A stretch of 64,000 nucleotides of DNA from Caulobacter sp. SL161 (GCF_026672375.1 NZ_JAPPRA010000001.1:1302001-1366000); one strand, 5' to 3'. Shown: positions 1 through 8,276, counted from the first letter of the stretch. A program made the numbers and translations. The notes: generated by a model not told the origin, from the sequence alone.

Positions 1-1557
1 CAGGACCGCGCCGGCCACGAGGTTCAGGCCCTCGATCGGCGCGCCGGTCAGGCTGACCTCCAGGCCCCGGTGGCGCACCACGCCCATCTCGCGGAACACA
101 TTGACCTCGTCCGGCGCGAAATAGGGTTTGCGGACGTCGAAGGCGCCGGCGACCAGGCGAAGGTCGCCCGGCAGGACCCAGCGCACGCCCGCGTCCCACT
201 GGTCGGTCATGATGGCCGGCAGGGCCTGGGTGCGGTTGGCGGCGCTGTCGGGCGCGACGCCGCTTTCCTCCAGCCCGCGCGTGACGCTTCCATAGAGGGC
301 TAGCCGCCGCGTCAGGGTCCAGGAGGCGGCGGCGTTATAGAGCCAGGCGCTGTCATGGGTGAGGGCGGGCGCGACGCCGGGGCGACGGACGGTCTTGTCA
401 TAATCGGTGCGCTGCAGGCCCAGCATCAGCGAGCCGCGACCGCGCCAGCGCAGGTCATAGGCCGCGCCGCCGGTCCACTGCTTGACCTTTTCGGCGGTGC
501 GGGGGCCCAGCACGAAGGCCGGCGGCGGGGTGTTGATCGGATCCTCCAGGCGCACGGTCCCGTAGGTGTAGGCGCCGCCGCCGCCATAGAGGCTGTCGCG
601 CACCCGGCCGCGCACCGAGGCGTGCAGCCCGTGCGAGAACTCGCCGCTGATGAGGATGCGGCTGATCCGGGCCTCGCCGCTGGTGGAGACGATGCTCTGC
701 TGCGGATCGCGGCTGATCCGGCGGGTCGCCAGGCCGTCGGCGGTGATTCCGGTCAGGACGTGGGCGTAGTTCTCGCGCGTGTCCTGCTCCGAGCGGAACA
801 GGCCCAGCGACAGGCCAAGCCTGGCGGGCAGCGGCGCGTGGACGATGAGGCCGCTGTTGGTGGCGACATTGCGGTTGTCGGCCCAGCTGGGGCCGACATA
901 GCGGCGACGGGCGACCTCTTGCGGCAGCACGCCGGGCGCGGCCACGTAGATCGGCGCCATCTCGCGGTTCCAGGTGTCGACGCGGCTCCAGAACGGTAGG
1001 ACCTGGACGCCGGGGGTCGGACGCCAGCGCGCGCCCAGGGTGTAGGACGCATAGACCGCGTCCGCGCCGCTGCCGTACTCATCGTCGAAGCCGGCCACGC
1101 CGCCGAACAGGCTGAGCGTGTTCGAGACCGGCAGCTGACCGTCCAGCTCGATGCGGCCGCCGTTCAAGGCGCCATAGCCCGCCAGCACGCTCAGCACCGG
1201 CTGGTCGCCCGACGGGCGGATGCGGAAGTCGACCACGCCGGTCGGGGCGGGGAACAGGTAGTTCTGCGCCGCCAGACCCACGCGCACGACATTGCCGGCC
1301 ACCAGGCGGTCGGTGAAGCTGGCCGGCCGGTCGACATACAGGCCTTCCAGCCGGATGTTGCCGGCGGTGATCGGCGAGAAGCCCCGCACCTCGCTGGCGC
1401 TGTAGAGGCCCACCCGCTCATTGCCGATGCTGGCGCCGAAGGCGTCCTCGGCCCCGGCGACGGCGTTGTCGCCCACGCGCTGGGCCAGCGCCGCGCCCGG
1501 AACGGCGAATACGGAGGCCAGGAGAATCGCCGTCAGGCGGCGGGAGGGGAAACGCAT
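1..1557 (-). CDS. TonB-dependent receptor, 3'-truncated by the window edge
   Basis: Outer-membrane beta-barrel receptor for an unknown ligand, energised by TonB. The minus-strand frame is open from an ATG at 1557 to the window edge (over 515 codons). It starts with a signal peptide (MRFPSRRLTAILLASVFA, then AALAQ). A plug-like stretch follows (VGDNAVAGAEDAFGASIGNE, RPASFTDRLVAGNVVRVGLA), then amphipathic strands typical of a barrel (for example NYAHVLTGI, WLYNAAASWTLTRRLALYGS). The C-terminus with the terminal aromatic residue lies outside the window. No strong ribosome binding site precedes the ATG, but it is the first start that gives a clean signal peptide. A perfect inverted repeat lies about 70 bp upstream and could be an operator. 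The ligand cannot be told from sequence; the short plug resembles siderophore or polyphenol receptors only loosely. Confidence 0.85.
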   Translation of the reverse strand, partial: MRFPSRRLTAILLASVFAVPGAALAQRVGDNAVAGAEDAFGASIGNERVGLYSASEVRGFSPITAGNIRLEGLYVDRPASFTDRLVAGNVVRVGLAAQNYLFPAPTGVVDFRIRPSGDQPVLSVLAGYGALNGGRIELDGQLPVSNTLSLFGGVAGFDDEYGSGADAVYASYTLGARWRPTPGVQVLPFWSRVDTWNREMAPIYVAAPGVLPQEVARRRYVGPSWADNRNVATNSGLIVHAPLPARLGLSLGLFRSEQDTRENYAHVLTGITADGLATRRISRDPQQSIVSTSGEARISRILISGEFSHGLHASVRGRVRDSLYGGGGAYTYGTVRLEDPINTPPPAFVLGPRTAEKVKQWTGGAAYDLRWRGRGSLMLGLQRTDYDKTVRRPGVAPALTHDSAWLYNAAASWTLTRRLALYGSVTRGLEESGVAPDSAANRTQALPAIMTDQWDAGVRWVLPGDLRLVAGAFDVRKPYFAPDEVNVFREMGVVRHRGLEVSLTGAPIEGLNLVAGAVL

Positions 1558-1626
1558 GTCGAACGCACTCGCAAGGGCCAGGGCGAGCGGTTCCCGCGCG
1601 GGTCTGGCGCGTGATCCTGAGGGCTC

Positions 1627-1649
1627 CCCCTGTTATTCTGTAACAGGGG
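1627..1649. promoter_or_regulatory. perfect inverted repeat upstream of the TonB receptor (operator candidate)
   Basis: Arms CCCCTGTTA and TAACAGGGG are perfect complements around a 5-nt centre TTCTG. It lies 70 bp before the receptor ATG at 1557 and about 65 bp after the terminator of the upstream UrcA gene, where a promoter would be expected. The perfect symmetry suggests a dimeric regulator; there is no T-run on the minus strand, so a terminator is unlikely. Confidence 0.45.
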
Positions 1650-1713
1650 CAATGGGGCAAATACGCGGGTTTGGCAAGCGTGACGCGCGTCGCCCGCCGG
1701 GTCCGGACAAAGC

Positions 1714-1747
1714 AAAACCCGCCGCGACCTCTGCCGCGGCGGGTTTT
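1714..1747 (-). terminator. rho-independent terminator after the first UrcA gene
   Basis: Stem AAAACCCGCCGCGG / CCGCGGCGGGTTTT (minus-strand reading ends in TTTTGC) with a short loop, about 27 bp downstream of the UrcA stop codon. The flanking A and T runs would let it work in both directions. Confidence 0.75.
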
Positions 1748-1773
1748 GAAAGCTTGGTACTTGAAGGTTTCGC

Positions 1774-2064
1774 TTAGCGCGAAACGACAGCCGGGTTGGC
1801 CGTGTTGTAGGCGGTCAGGGCCGGGCTGTTGAGCTTGGTGACGGCGTCGTTGACCGAGGCGCGGATGCAGGCCGGGTACAGGTAGCCGGCGAGGGCTTCG
1901 CCACGGACGTCCTTCCAGCAGACGGTCGAGGCCGCCTTGACGATGTCGGCGCGGACTTCGGCGGCCGGGCGACCGGCGACCTTGACGCGGACTTCTTGAG
2001 CCGAGGCCGGAACGGCGACCAGGGTGGCGATGGCCGAGGCGGCCAGAACGAGCGAGCGGATCAT
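1774..2064 (-). CDS. UrcA family secreted protein (paralog 1)
   Basis: A 96-residue exported protein of the UrcA family (small proteins of unknown function found in Caulobacterales and sphingomonads). The ATG at 2064 gives a clean signal peptide (MIRSLVLAASAIATLVAVPA, cleavage after SAQ). A longer open frame to 2190 would bury it and overlap the promoter. The mature part begins EVRVKVAGRPAAEVRADIVK and has two cysteines (STVCWK and PACIRA) that could form a disulfide, as in paralog 2. There is no Shine-Dalgarno at normal spacing; instead a conserved hairpin containing GGAGG and CCTCC lies just upstream. A sigma70-like promoter and a terminator frame the gene, so it is probably monocistronic. 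Function unknown. Confidence 0.85.
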   Translation of the reverse strand: MIRSLVLAASAIATLVAVPASAQEVRVKVAGRPAAEVRADIVKAASTVCWKDVRGEALAGYLYPACIRASVNDAVTKLNSPALTAYNTANPAVVSR

Positions 2065-2076
2065 GTCGAAGTGTCC

Positions 2077-2124
2077 AAAAAGGAGGTTGTGATCAACCCC
2101 CTCCAGACGCGTTCCTCTGACGGC
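2077..2124 (-). promoter_or_regulatory. conserved structured 5' leader of UrcA paralog 1
   Basis: In the transcript: GCCGTCAGAGGAACGCGTC, then GGAGG, then stem GGTTG-ATCA-CAACC, then CTCCTTT. The same block, with a different loop (CACT) and changed flanks, precedes paralog 2 at 2655-2700. The GGAGG and CCTCC parts can pair with each other around the inner stem, leaving a 3-nt bulge. The strand CACAACCTCCTTT resembles the 3' end of 16S rRNA (anti-Shine-Dalgarno). It ends about 12 nt before the start codon. Confidence 0.6.
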
Positions 2125-2161
2125 CGGTCCCCGGTCTGTCGCCTGTTGGGCCGTCACTGAG

Positions 2162-2190
2162 CGTATAGCGGCGCTTTTTTGAGTGATCAA
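2162..2190 (-). promoter_or_regulatory. sigma70-like promoter of UrcA paralog 1
   Basis: TTGATC (2190-2185) and TATACG (2167-2162) are separated by 17 bp on the minus strand. Transcription would begin near 2155 and give a leader of roughly 90 nt that includes the conserved hairpin. Inferred from sequence only. Confidence 0.5.
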
Positions 2191-2283
2191 TGATTATGTT
2201 GCGGCGCACGCATGAAATTTTTGCGGCGCCGTTATCAGCGCAGCTGAGGCTGGGCGGAGGCGCCTGGGCGGGCCTGCGCGCAC

Positions 2284-2316
2284 GAAAAAGGCCCGCGAGC
2301 GGGGGGCTCGCGGGCC
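2284..2316 (-). terminator. rho-independent terminator after UrcA paralog 2
   Basis: Minus-strand stem GGCCCGCGAG / CTCGCGGGCC followed by TTTTTC, 24 bp past the stop codon of the gene at 2340-2639. Confidence 0.85.
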
Positions 2317-2339
2317 GATCTCAGGCGAGGGCGTGGCCC

Positions 2340-2639
2340 TTAGCGCGCCGCGAGGCGCAGATAGGCGGTGCGCCCCTTGGTCTTGTCGTAGGCGCGCAGT
2401 TCGGGGTTCTTGGCGCGGACCACGGCGTCGCGCGTGACTTCGCGGATGCAGTAGGGGGTCAGGTCCGAGGCCTTCGGATTGCCCGCCAGGTCTTCCTTGC
2501 AGAGTTGCTGGGCGGCGCTGACGATTTCAGCGTGGACGACCGGCGCGGCGCGGCCGCGAACCTTGACGGTGATTTCGCCGGCGTTGGCGGCGGTGGTGGC
2601 CATCAGGGCGGTGATGGCGATAACGAGCAGACGGATCAT
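2340..2639 (-). CDS. UrcA family secreted protein (paralog 2)
   Basis: A 99-residue UrcA-family protein and paralog of the gene at 1774-2064. Start ATG at 2639 gives signal peptide MIRLLVIAITALMATTAANA. The mature part begins GEITVKVRGRAAPVVHAEIV, aligning with EVRVKVAGRPAAEVRADIV of paralog 1. Two cysteines (QQLCKED, TPYCIRE) sit at equivalent places. It shares the hairpin leader with paralog 1 and ends in its own terminator. Together they look like a recent local duplication of a whole transcription unit, including its leader. Function unknown; the small size and secretion suggest a periplasmic role. Confidence 0.85.
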   Translation of the reverse strand: MIRLLVIAITALMATTAANAGEITVKVRGRAAPVVHAEIVSAAQQLCKEDLAGNPKASDLTPYCIREVTRDAVVRAKNPELRAYDKTKGRTAYLRLAAR

Positions 2640-2654
2640 TTTGGGTAGTCCCGG

Positions 2655-2700
2655 AAAGGAGGTTGAGTGCAACCGCCTCCCGACGCGTTCCTCTGACGGC
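2655..2700 (-). promoter_or_regulatory. conserved structured 5' leader of UrcA paralog 2
   Basis: The transcript contains GCCGTCAGAGGAACGCGTC, GGGAGGC, GGTTG-CACT-CAACC and CTCCTTT, the same order and pairing as at 2077-2124. The loop differs while the stem is kept. A 12-bp perfect palindrome GACACCGGTGTC (2744-2755) lies further upstream near the expected promoter. Confidence 0.6.
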
Positions 2701-2847
2701 CCCCAGGATCTCGCCTCGTCGTCCGTCACCGCCATCAGTGTATGACACCGGTGTCTACTGCAAGCGCGAAGAGCGTGATCTCACGAGAATGTTAGCGGTA
2801 CCATTTCGTTGCCAACGAAACCAGTTTCGGCGTGCGGACCCGCCGGC

Positions 2848-3926
2848 TCAGGGCTTGCGGACCGGCTTCTTCTTGACGGGCTTGGGCGGTAAGGCCGGCG
2901 GGGGCGGCGGCGGGACCCAGTCGAAGGCCAGCAGCAGGGTGCGCTGGCTCTCGGTCGCGTTGTCGTCGGAGATCAGATAGACGCGCGTGCCGCCCGAGGG
3001 CGAGCGGGTCAGGGCCACGCCCTCGACATTGTCGCGCGTGGTCGAGCCCTCCAGGCGCAAGGTGGCCGAGATGCGCTGGCGGGCGACGGGCACGGCGGGG
3101 TCGGCCACGAAGCGGACCATGGCGCGCCAGCCGCGCACCGGATCAAAGCCGCGATGCAGGGTGGCGATGGCTGGGCCGGCGAAGGGGCGAAGCCCGACAG
3201 GCCCCAGGTGAAGTCCGGGCCCGACTGCGGCGGCAGGGCCTTGCAGTCGGCCGACAGGCGGCAAAGCCAGACCTCGCCCTCCTCGCCGCCGACGATATAG
3301 GCGTCGGGTCCGGCGGACGGATAGGCGGCGATGGCTTCCAGCCCTTCGTTGTCGGGCAGCACGGTTGCGGGCTTGGGCGCGGGGCGGGGCGTTCCCCAGC
3401 CGCCGTCCGGTGTGACGGGATAGAGCCAGACACGGTGATCGCGCTCGAAGCTGACCAGCCGGTCGCCATTGGGCAGCACCGCCAGGCCCTCGGCGTCGGC
3501 CTGCTCCTTGCCCTGGAGCGGCTGGCCGTCCAGGCCGCGTAGCGGGCGCAGCTTGCCGTCGGTGAGCCCGGCCAGGCGGCCGTTGGCGTCCAGCTGAATC
3601 TTGGCCTCGAACAGGTCGCCGTCATCGGTCAGGGCCATCAGCTGGCCCTCGGCGCCGACCGCCAGGTCCGACAGGCCGTGCAGCCGCGTGGTCGTGGCGC
3701 TGGTCAGCACCAGGCCGCCGGCATAGGTGAAGCCGCCGTCCAGGGTGGTCTTGGCGACGTTCGTGGCGTCCAGCGGAACCGGCGTGGCGGTGAGGGCGAT
3801 CTCGGGTCCGACCTTGACCGGGGCGGGAGCCGCCACGACCGGCGGGCGGCGCGGCGCGCACTGGGTGGCCATGCCGCCCAGGCCGGCGACCACGCCCAGC
3901 ACAAGCGCCGTACGCAGACCGATCAC
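2848..3926 (-). pseudogene. esterase-like activity of phytase family protein, frameshifted
   Basis: Exported beta-propeller-like protein of the phytase/esterase-like family (PF13449 type). Frame one runs from the ATG at 3926 with a signal or lipoprotein peptide ([18 protein letters not shown], then ATQC) through HGLSDLAVG, DAEGLAVLPNGDRLVSFER and DNEGLEAIAAYP to about 3175. There the family-like sequence changes to a second frame (IATLHRGFDPVRGW, TTRDNVEGVALTRS) that ends at 2848 in a Pro/Lys tail. The total span of 1079 nt is one base short of 360 codons. The start overlaps the cobT stop by 4 nt (ATGA), so the two are cotranslated. Either a real indel or a sequence error near 3160-3180; a slightly larger deletion is possible because the join lacks the usual DG-containing turn. 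Confidence 0.75.
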
Positions 3927-5851
3927 GCGGGGACCTTAGCCGCCGTCTTTGAGACCTGGGGCGTGACCACCGGCGGCGGGGCCAGGAGGCCGCGCGTGCG
4001 GGCGATCTGCCGGGGCTCTTCTTCGAAGAGGGCCGCCAGCTGCTCGACCAGCACCCCGCCCAGCTGCTCGACATCCACGATGGTGACGGCGCGGCGGTAG
4101 TAGCGGGTGACGTCGTGGCCGATGCCGATGGCGATCAGCTCGACGGGGCTCTTGCCCTCGATCTCGGCGATGACCTGGCGCAAGTGACGCTCCAGATAGT
4201 GGCCCGAATTGACGCTGAGGGTGGAGTCGTCCACCGGCGCGCCGTCGGAGATCACCATCAGAATGCGGCGCTGTTCGGGCCGGGCGATGATCCGCTGGTG
4301 GGCCCACATCAGCGCCTCGCCGTCGATGTTCTCCTTGAGGAGTCCCTCGCGCATCATCAGGCCGAGGTTCTTGCGCGCGCGTCTCCAAGGCGCATCGGCG
4401 GCCTTGTAGATGATGTGGCGCAGGTCGTTCAGGCGGCCCGGCGCGGCGGGTTTGCCGGCCTTGATCCACTCGTCGCGGCTGGTCCCCCCCTTCCACGCGC
4501 GCGTGGTGAAGCCCAGGACCTCGGTCTTGACGCCGCAGCGCTCCAAGGTGCGGGCCAGGATGTCGGCGCAGATCGCCGCCACCATGATCGGGCGCCCGCG
4601 CATCGAGCCGGAATTGTCGATCAACAGGGTCACGACCGTGTCGCGGAACTCCTGGTCTTCCTCCTGCTTGAACGACAGCGGCGCGGTCGGGTCGATGATC
4701 ACCCGCGTCAGGCGGGCGACGTCCAGCATTCCTTCCTCGAGGTCGAAGGTCCACGAGCGGTTCTGCTGGGCCAGCAGGCGGCGCTGCAGCTTGTTGGCCA
4801 GGCGCGAGACCACGCTGGAGAGCGCGGTCAGCTGCTGGTCGAGATAGGCGCGAAGGCGCGTCAGCTCCTCAGCGTCGCACAGGTCCTCGGCGTCGATGAT
4901 CTCGTCATGGGCCGTGGTGAAGATCTTGTACTGCGGCTCGCCGCCCTGGCCGGCGCTGGTGTCGGGACGGGCCGGCTTGGCGCCGTCGCCCATCTCGGGG
5001 CTCTCGTCGGACTCCTCGGGCTCGCCTTCCTGGTCCGACTGGACCATCTCCTCGTCGCCGGACTCGCTCTCGCGGTCGGTGGCCTCGCTCTCCTGCGGGG
5101 CCGAGCCTTCCTGCTGCTCGCCTTCGCCCTCGCCCTGATCCTCGTCTGAGTTCTCGGTGGGGGCGTCGTCCTCGCCGTCTTCCTCGTCGGCGCTCTCGGT
5201 GGCGTCGGCCATGTCTTCGGAGAGATCAAGGTCGCGCAGGATCTCGCGGGTCACGCGCGCAAAGGCCGCCTGGTCGTCGATGGCGGCGGCCAGCCGATCC
5301 AGGTCCTTGCCGGCCCGGGCCTCGATGTCATGGCGCAGGATGTCGACCAGCGCCTTGGCGCCGTCGGGCGGGGCGTCGCCGGTGAGGCGCTCGCGCACCA
5401 TCAGGCCCAGGATCTCGGCCATCGGCGCGGACTGGCGGTCGGTGGCCACGGCGCGGGTCAGACCCTGCTTTTCCAGCCGCGCCTCCAGGGCGGCGGTCAG
5501 GTTGGCGCGCACGCCGCCAAGCGCGTTGGCGCCGATCGCCTCCAGCCGCGCCTGCTCGATCGACTCGAAGGCGGCCTGGCCGTCTGGGGAGCTGGGCCGC
5601 GCGCGGGCGTGGGCCAGCGGGTCGTGGTGCGCCAGGCGCAGGGCCATCTGGTCGGCCAGACCCCGGATGCGGGCGGCTTCCTTGCTGCTGAGGTCGCGCG
5701 GCGGGTGCGGCAGCACCGCCCGGTTGCCCAGAAGCTGGGGACCATCGCCCGAGAACACGACCTCCAGGTCCGGCGTCTCGGCGAGCGAGCGCGCAGCGTG
5801 CGCCAGGGCGCGCTTGAAGGGTTCGGTCGGGCTTTCGGGCTTGGAGGCCAT
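3923..5851 (-). CDS. cobT: cobaltochelatase subunit CobT
   Basis: Subunit of the CobNST complex that inserts cobalt into hydrogenobyrinic a,c-diamide in aerobic cobalamin synthesis. CobT works with the AAA+ subunit CobS. 642 residues from ATG at 5851 ([20 protein letters not shown]), which is preferred over an upstream ATG at 5887. The N-terminal region is helical. A long acidic Glu/Asp/Ser-rich linker follows (about residues 205-310). The C-terminal von Willebrand A domain carries the MIDAS motif DNSGSM (about residue 415) and SDGAP further on. The following phytase-like gene overlaps the stop by 4 nt. No cobN or cobS is in the window; a cobalamin adenosyltransferase is at 49652-50230. Length and domain order are normal. 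Confidence 0.93.
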   Translation of the reverse strand: MASKPESPTEPFKRALAHAARSLAETPDLEVVFSGDGPQLLGNRAVLPHPPRDLSSKEAARIRGLADQMALRLAHHDPLAHARARPSSPDGQAAFESIEQARLEAIGANALGGVRANLTAALEARLEKQGLTRAVATDRQSAPMAEILGLMVRERLTGDAPPDGAKALVDILRHDIEARAGKDLDRLAAAIDDQAAFARVTREILRDLDLSEDMADATESADEEDGEDDAPTENSDEDQGEGEGEQQEGSAPQESEATDRESESGDEEMVQSDQEGEPEESDESPEMGDGAKPARPDTSAGQGGEPQYKIFTTAHDEIIDAEDLCDAEELTRLRAYLDQQLTALSSVVSRLANKLQRRLLAQQNRSWTFDLEEGMLDVARLTRVIIDPTAPLSFKQEEDQEFRDTVVTLLIDNSGSMRGRPIMVAAICADILARTLERCGVKTEVLGFTTRAWKGGTSRDEWIKAGKPAAPGRLNDLRHIIYKAADAPWRRARKNLGLMMREGLLKENIDGEALMWAHQRIIARPEQRRILMVISDGAPVDDSTLSVNSGHYLERHLRQVIAEIEGKSPVELIAIGIGHDVTRYYRRAVTIVDVEQLGGVLVEQLAALFEEEPRQIARTRGLLAPPPVVTPQVSKTAAKVPA

Positions 5852-5911
5852 GGGGTTCGAGTTAAAGGCGCCGGGCGGGGAAAACAAGGAACGCCGCGCG
5901 CCCGATGAGCG

Positions 5912-7069
5912 CTATTTCACCCCGTAGGCCTTGGCCTGGCGGCCGGCCAGGGCCACCAGGTCGCCCATCTGCAGGTTCACGTCGATCAGGTGCAGGCCCC
6001 AGTCCTTGAGGGTGATGGGACCGACAACGACGTCGCCGCTGATCTCGTCGGTGCGCGGATCGGCCGGATCGGCGTTCACCTTGACCGACAGATAGGTGAA
6101 GTCGCCCTGCGCCACGCACTTGGCCGACAGCAGGCCCGGCATCGACACGAACGGCGTCGACACCGTCAGATCCTTGGCGAACGGCTTGGGCGTGGCGCCC
6201 GACACCGCGCCGAAGCCCTTGGCGCTGAGATAGGCCTGCAGCGGCGCCTCATCGGCCGAGGCCTTGCCCGCCAGCAGGGCGGCGGGATTCACGCAGCCGG
6301 CGCGGCGGCCCTCGGCGTCGGTTCGGCCAAAGCGGCTGACGGGGGGCGGCGGGCTCGCCTCGCGGAACGAGACATAGGTCACCAGGCACCCGGCCTGATC
6401 GGCCTTGTCGCACAGCGGGATCGAGCCGTAGTTGCCGCCTTCGACCGGGGTGTTCATGCCGATGATGTAGGCGGCGATCATCTGCTTCTGGACGGGCTTG
6501 CCGTCGACCTCGTTGGCCAGCAGCCCCTGCAGGACGCGCGCGCCCTGGCTGTGGCCCATCAGGATCACGGCGCGGCCTTTGTTCTCGTTTTGCAGGTACC
6601 AGATCCAGGCGTCGCGCACGTCGCCATAGGCCAGCGCCGCATTGCCCGGCGCGCCTTGGCCCAGCATCACCGCGCGCAGGGCCGCCAGGGTCACCTGGCG
6701 GTACATCGGCGCGAACACCCGGCAGGTCGAGGCGAAGCGCGCCAGCTGCTGCTCGACCACCCGGCGCTCGGCCTCGTCGATGGTCATGTCGCTGTTGCCG
6801 CCCGGATCGGTCGACACCGTCGGATAGACATAGAAGCAGTCATAGGCCGGCGCCGCCGCGGCCTTGAAGGTCTCGACCGAGGTCTTGCCGTCCGCCGGGA
6901 CGATCGTCGTGGTCTGGTCGACGGCGCAGGCGTCGGCGCGGCCGGGCAGGCACAGCCACGACTCGGGCTTGCCGTAGTCGTTGGGCGCCGGCGCTACGGT
7001 CTGCGCGTTCGCCGCGCCTGCCAGCCCCAGCACCGCCATCGCCGCCAGGCCCGTCAAAGTCCGCTTCAT
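5912..7069 (-). CDS. DUF3089 alpha/beta hydrolase (lipase-like), exported
   Basis: Predicted secreted or periplasmic serine hydrolase of the DUF3089 family, 385 residues. ATG at 7069 is chosen because GGGAGG stands 7 nt upstream and it gives signal peptide MKRTLTGLAAMAVLGLAGAA ending NAQ. Domain signatures: DCFYVYPTVS near residue 65, the nucleophile elbow GHSQGARVL near residue 170, and IIGMN. Substrate unknown; lipid or ester hydrolysis is the family's likely role. A CAAAC-N4-GTTTG palindrome lies 18 bp upstream of the start codon and nearly matches the one in front of the acyl-CoA dehydrogenase at 13176-14483, suggesting shared fatty-acid-responsive control. It is divergent from the repeat protein at 7211. 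Confidence 0.85.
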   Translation of the reverse strand: MKRTLTGLAAMAVLGLAGAANAQTVAPAPNDYGKPESWLCLPGRADACAVDQTTTIVPADGKTSVETFKAAAAPAYDCFYVYPTVSTDPGGNSDMTIDEAERRVVEQQLARFASTCRVFAPMYRQVTLAALRAVMLGQGAPGNAALAYGDVRDAWIWYLQNENKGRAVILMGHSQGARVLQGLLANEVDGKPVQKQMIAAYIIGMNTPVEGGNYGSIPLCDKADQAGCLVTYVSFREASPPPPVSRFGRTDAEGRRAGCVNPAALLAGKASADEAPLQAYLSAKGFGAVSGATPKPFAKDLTVSTPFVSMPGLLSAKCVAQGDFTYLSVKVNADPADPRTDEISGDVVVGPITLKDWGLHLIDVNLQMGDLVALAGRQAKAYGVK

Positions 7070-7087
7070 CCCGTTTCCTCCCACGCT

Positions 7088-7101
7088 CAAACGCTCGTTT
7101 G
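7088..7101. promoter_or_regulatory. CAAAC-N4-GTTTG palindrome (TetR/PsrA-type operator candidate)
   Basis: CAAACGCTCGTTTG sits just upstream of the DUF3089 gene. It differs by a single base from CAAACGCTTGTTTG at 14515-14528 in front of the acyl-CoA dehydrogenase. The G/CAAAC-N(2-4)-GTTTG/C layout is that of PsrA-like fatty-acid regulators; the link is inferred. Confidence 0.5.
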
Positions 7102-7210
7102 GGCGCGACAATGCTCAAAAGAACGACGGTCGCCAAGGGGGCTTGGCCCGATCGTTGCGCGACGGCGAAGCCGCGTCCCGGTTCGGGACGGCCAGCAGGA
7201 GCGCGCGTCC

Positions 7211-8272
7211 GTGATCAGCTTCAAGACCCTTTGCCGACTGGGCGTCGCCACGCTCGCCGCGCTGTCGTTGAGCGCCGCGCCCGTCCTGGCCGACGGCTTC
7301 CCCGGCGCGCCGACGCGCAGCCCGGTCCCAAAACAGGCCACGCCCAAGCCGCGCACCAAGATCGTCTATGTCGATCGCCCGGTCGTCGTGGAAAAGCGCG
7401 TGCCCGTCTATATCGACCGCCCCACCACCCAGATCGTCGAGAAGGTGGTCGAAAAGCCGGTGATCATCGAGCGCCCGGTGGTCGTGGAAAAGCGCATCGA
7501 GGTTCCGGTCGAGAAGCTGGTCCAGGTGCCTGTCGAGAAGAAGGTCTACGTCGACCGCACGGTCGAGAAGAAGATCTATGTCGACCGCCCCGTCGTCGTT
7601 GAGAAGGTGGTCGAGAAGCGGGTCGAAGTTCCCGTGCAGAAGATCGTCGAAAAGGTCGTGGAAAAGCCGGTCTATGTCGACCGCCCCGTGCCCGGCGACA
7701 AGCCCGCCGAGGTGGTCGAGAAGATCATCCAGGTGCCGATCTATGTCTATGTCGACCGCCCGGTTGCGGCGCCGGCCCCGGGCTGCGCTCAGCCCTGCGG
7801 CTATGTCGAGCGCCCCGCGCCCTGCGCTGGTCCTTGCGGCTATCCGCAGCCTGCGCCGTGCGCCAGCCGTTGCGATATCCATTGGCGGCCCGCGCCGCCG
7901 CCCCGCTGCAGCCATCCTTGCGCACCGATCCCGGCGCCGACGCCCTGCGCCAGCCCTTGCGGCTATGGCGGGGTGATCGAGCATCGCGACGAGCGCTACG
8001 AAGAACGCTCATCCTACTCTGAGCACGATGACGGCTATGCCGAGCTTCCGCCCCTGCCGCTGGGCTATCTGGGCCAGTCTTCCGGCGGTCGCGGCGGCGG
8101 CTATGGCGGGGTTGGCCTGGTCGGTGGCGGCGGCTGGCGCGGCGCAGCTTATGGCGGCGCCTCAGCCTCGGCGAGCGCTTCGGCTACCGCGTCGGCGACG
8201 GCTTCGACCTCGATCCGCATCGGCGGCGGGGGCGGCGGCTGCTCGGGCTGCGGCGGCAAGAAGCGCCACTGA
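7211..8272 (+). CDS. secreted VEKP/YVDRP-repeat protein with Cys-rich and Gly/Ser-rich tail
   Basis: A 353-residue exported low-complexity protein of unknown function. GTG at 7211 is chosen: AGGAG is 9 nt upstream and it yields signal peptide (V/M)ISFKTLCRLGVATLAALS ending VLA. Residues about 45-190 are irregular repeats mixing YVDRPVVVEKR, VEKPV, VPVEK and VEVPVQK. Residues about 190-260 carry repeated Cys pairs (CAQPCGY, CAGPCGY, CASRC, CSHPC, CASPCGY). Then come an acidic/tyrosine patch (HRDERYEERSSYSE), a Gly-rich stretch, a silk-like SASASATASATAS run and a last CSGC before KKRH. A much longer open frame upstream is antisense to DUF3089 and not real. The charged VPV/EK pattern recalls articulin/alveolin-type repeats in composition, but homology is not claimed. 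A structural or envelope role is a guess. Confidence 0.8.
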   Translation: MISFKTLCRLGVATLAALSLSAAPVLADGFPGAPTRSPVPKQATPKPRTKIVYVDRPVVVEKRVPVYIDRPTTQIVEKVVEKPVIIERPVVVEKRIEVPVEKLVQVPVEKKVYVDRTVEKKIYVDRPVVVEKVVEKRVEVPVQKIVEKVVEKPVYVDRPVPGDKPAEVVEKIIQVPIYVYVDRPVAAPAPGCAQPCGYVERPAPCAGPCGYPQPAPCASRCDIHWRPAPPPRCSHPCAPIPAPTPCASPCGYGGVIEHRDERYEERSSYSEHDDGYAELPPLPLGYLGQSSGGRGGGYGGVGLVGGGGWRGAAYGGASASASASATASATASTSIRIGGGGGGCSGCGGKKRH

Positions 8273-8276
8273 CCGG

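Noticed and set aside
5990..7210. Upstream extension of the repeat-protein frame
   Set aside because: Antisense to the DUF3089 gene; the GTG at 7211 gives a signal peptide and a ribosome site, so the extension is not coding.
7360..7760. Periodic DNA in the VEKP-repeat gene as a possible CRISPR array
   Set aside because: Repeats are irregular, in frame and coding; no unique spacers of constant length.
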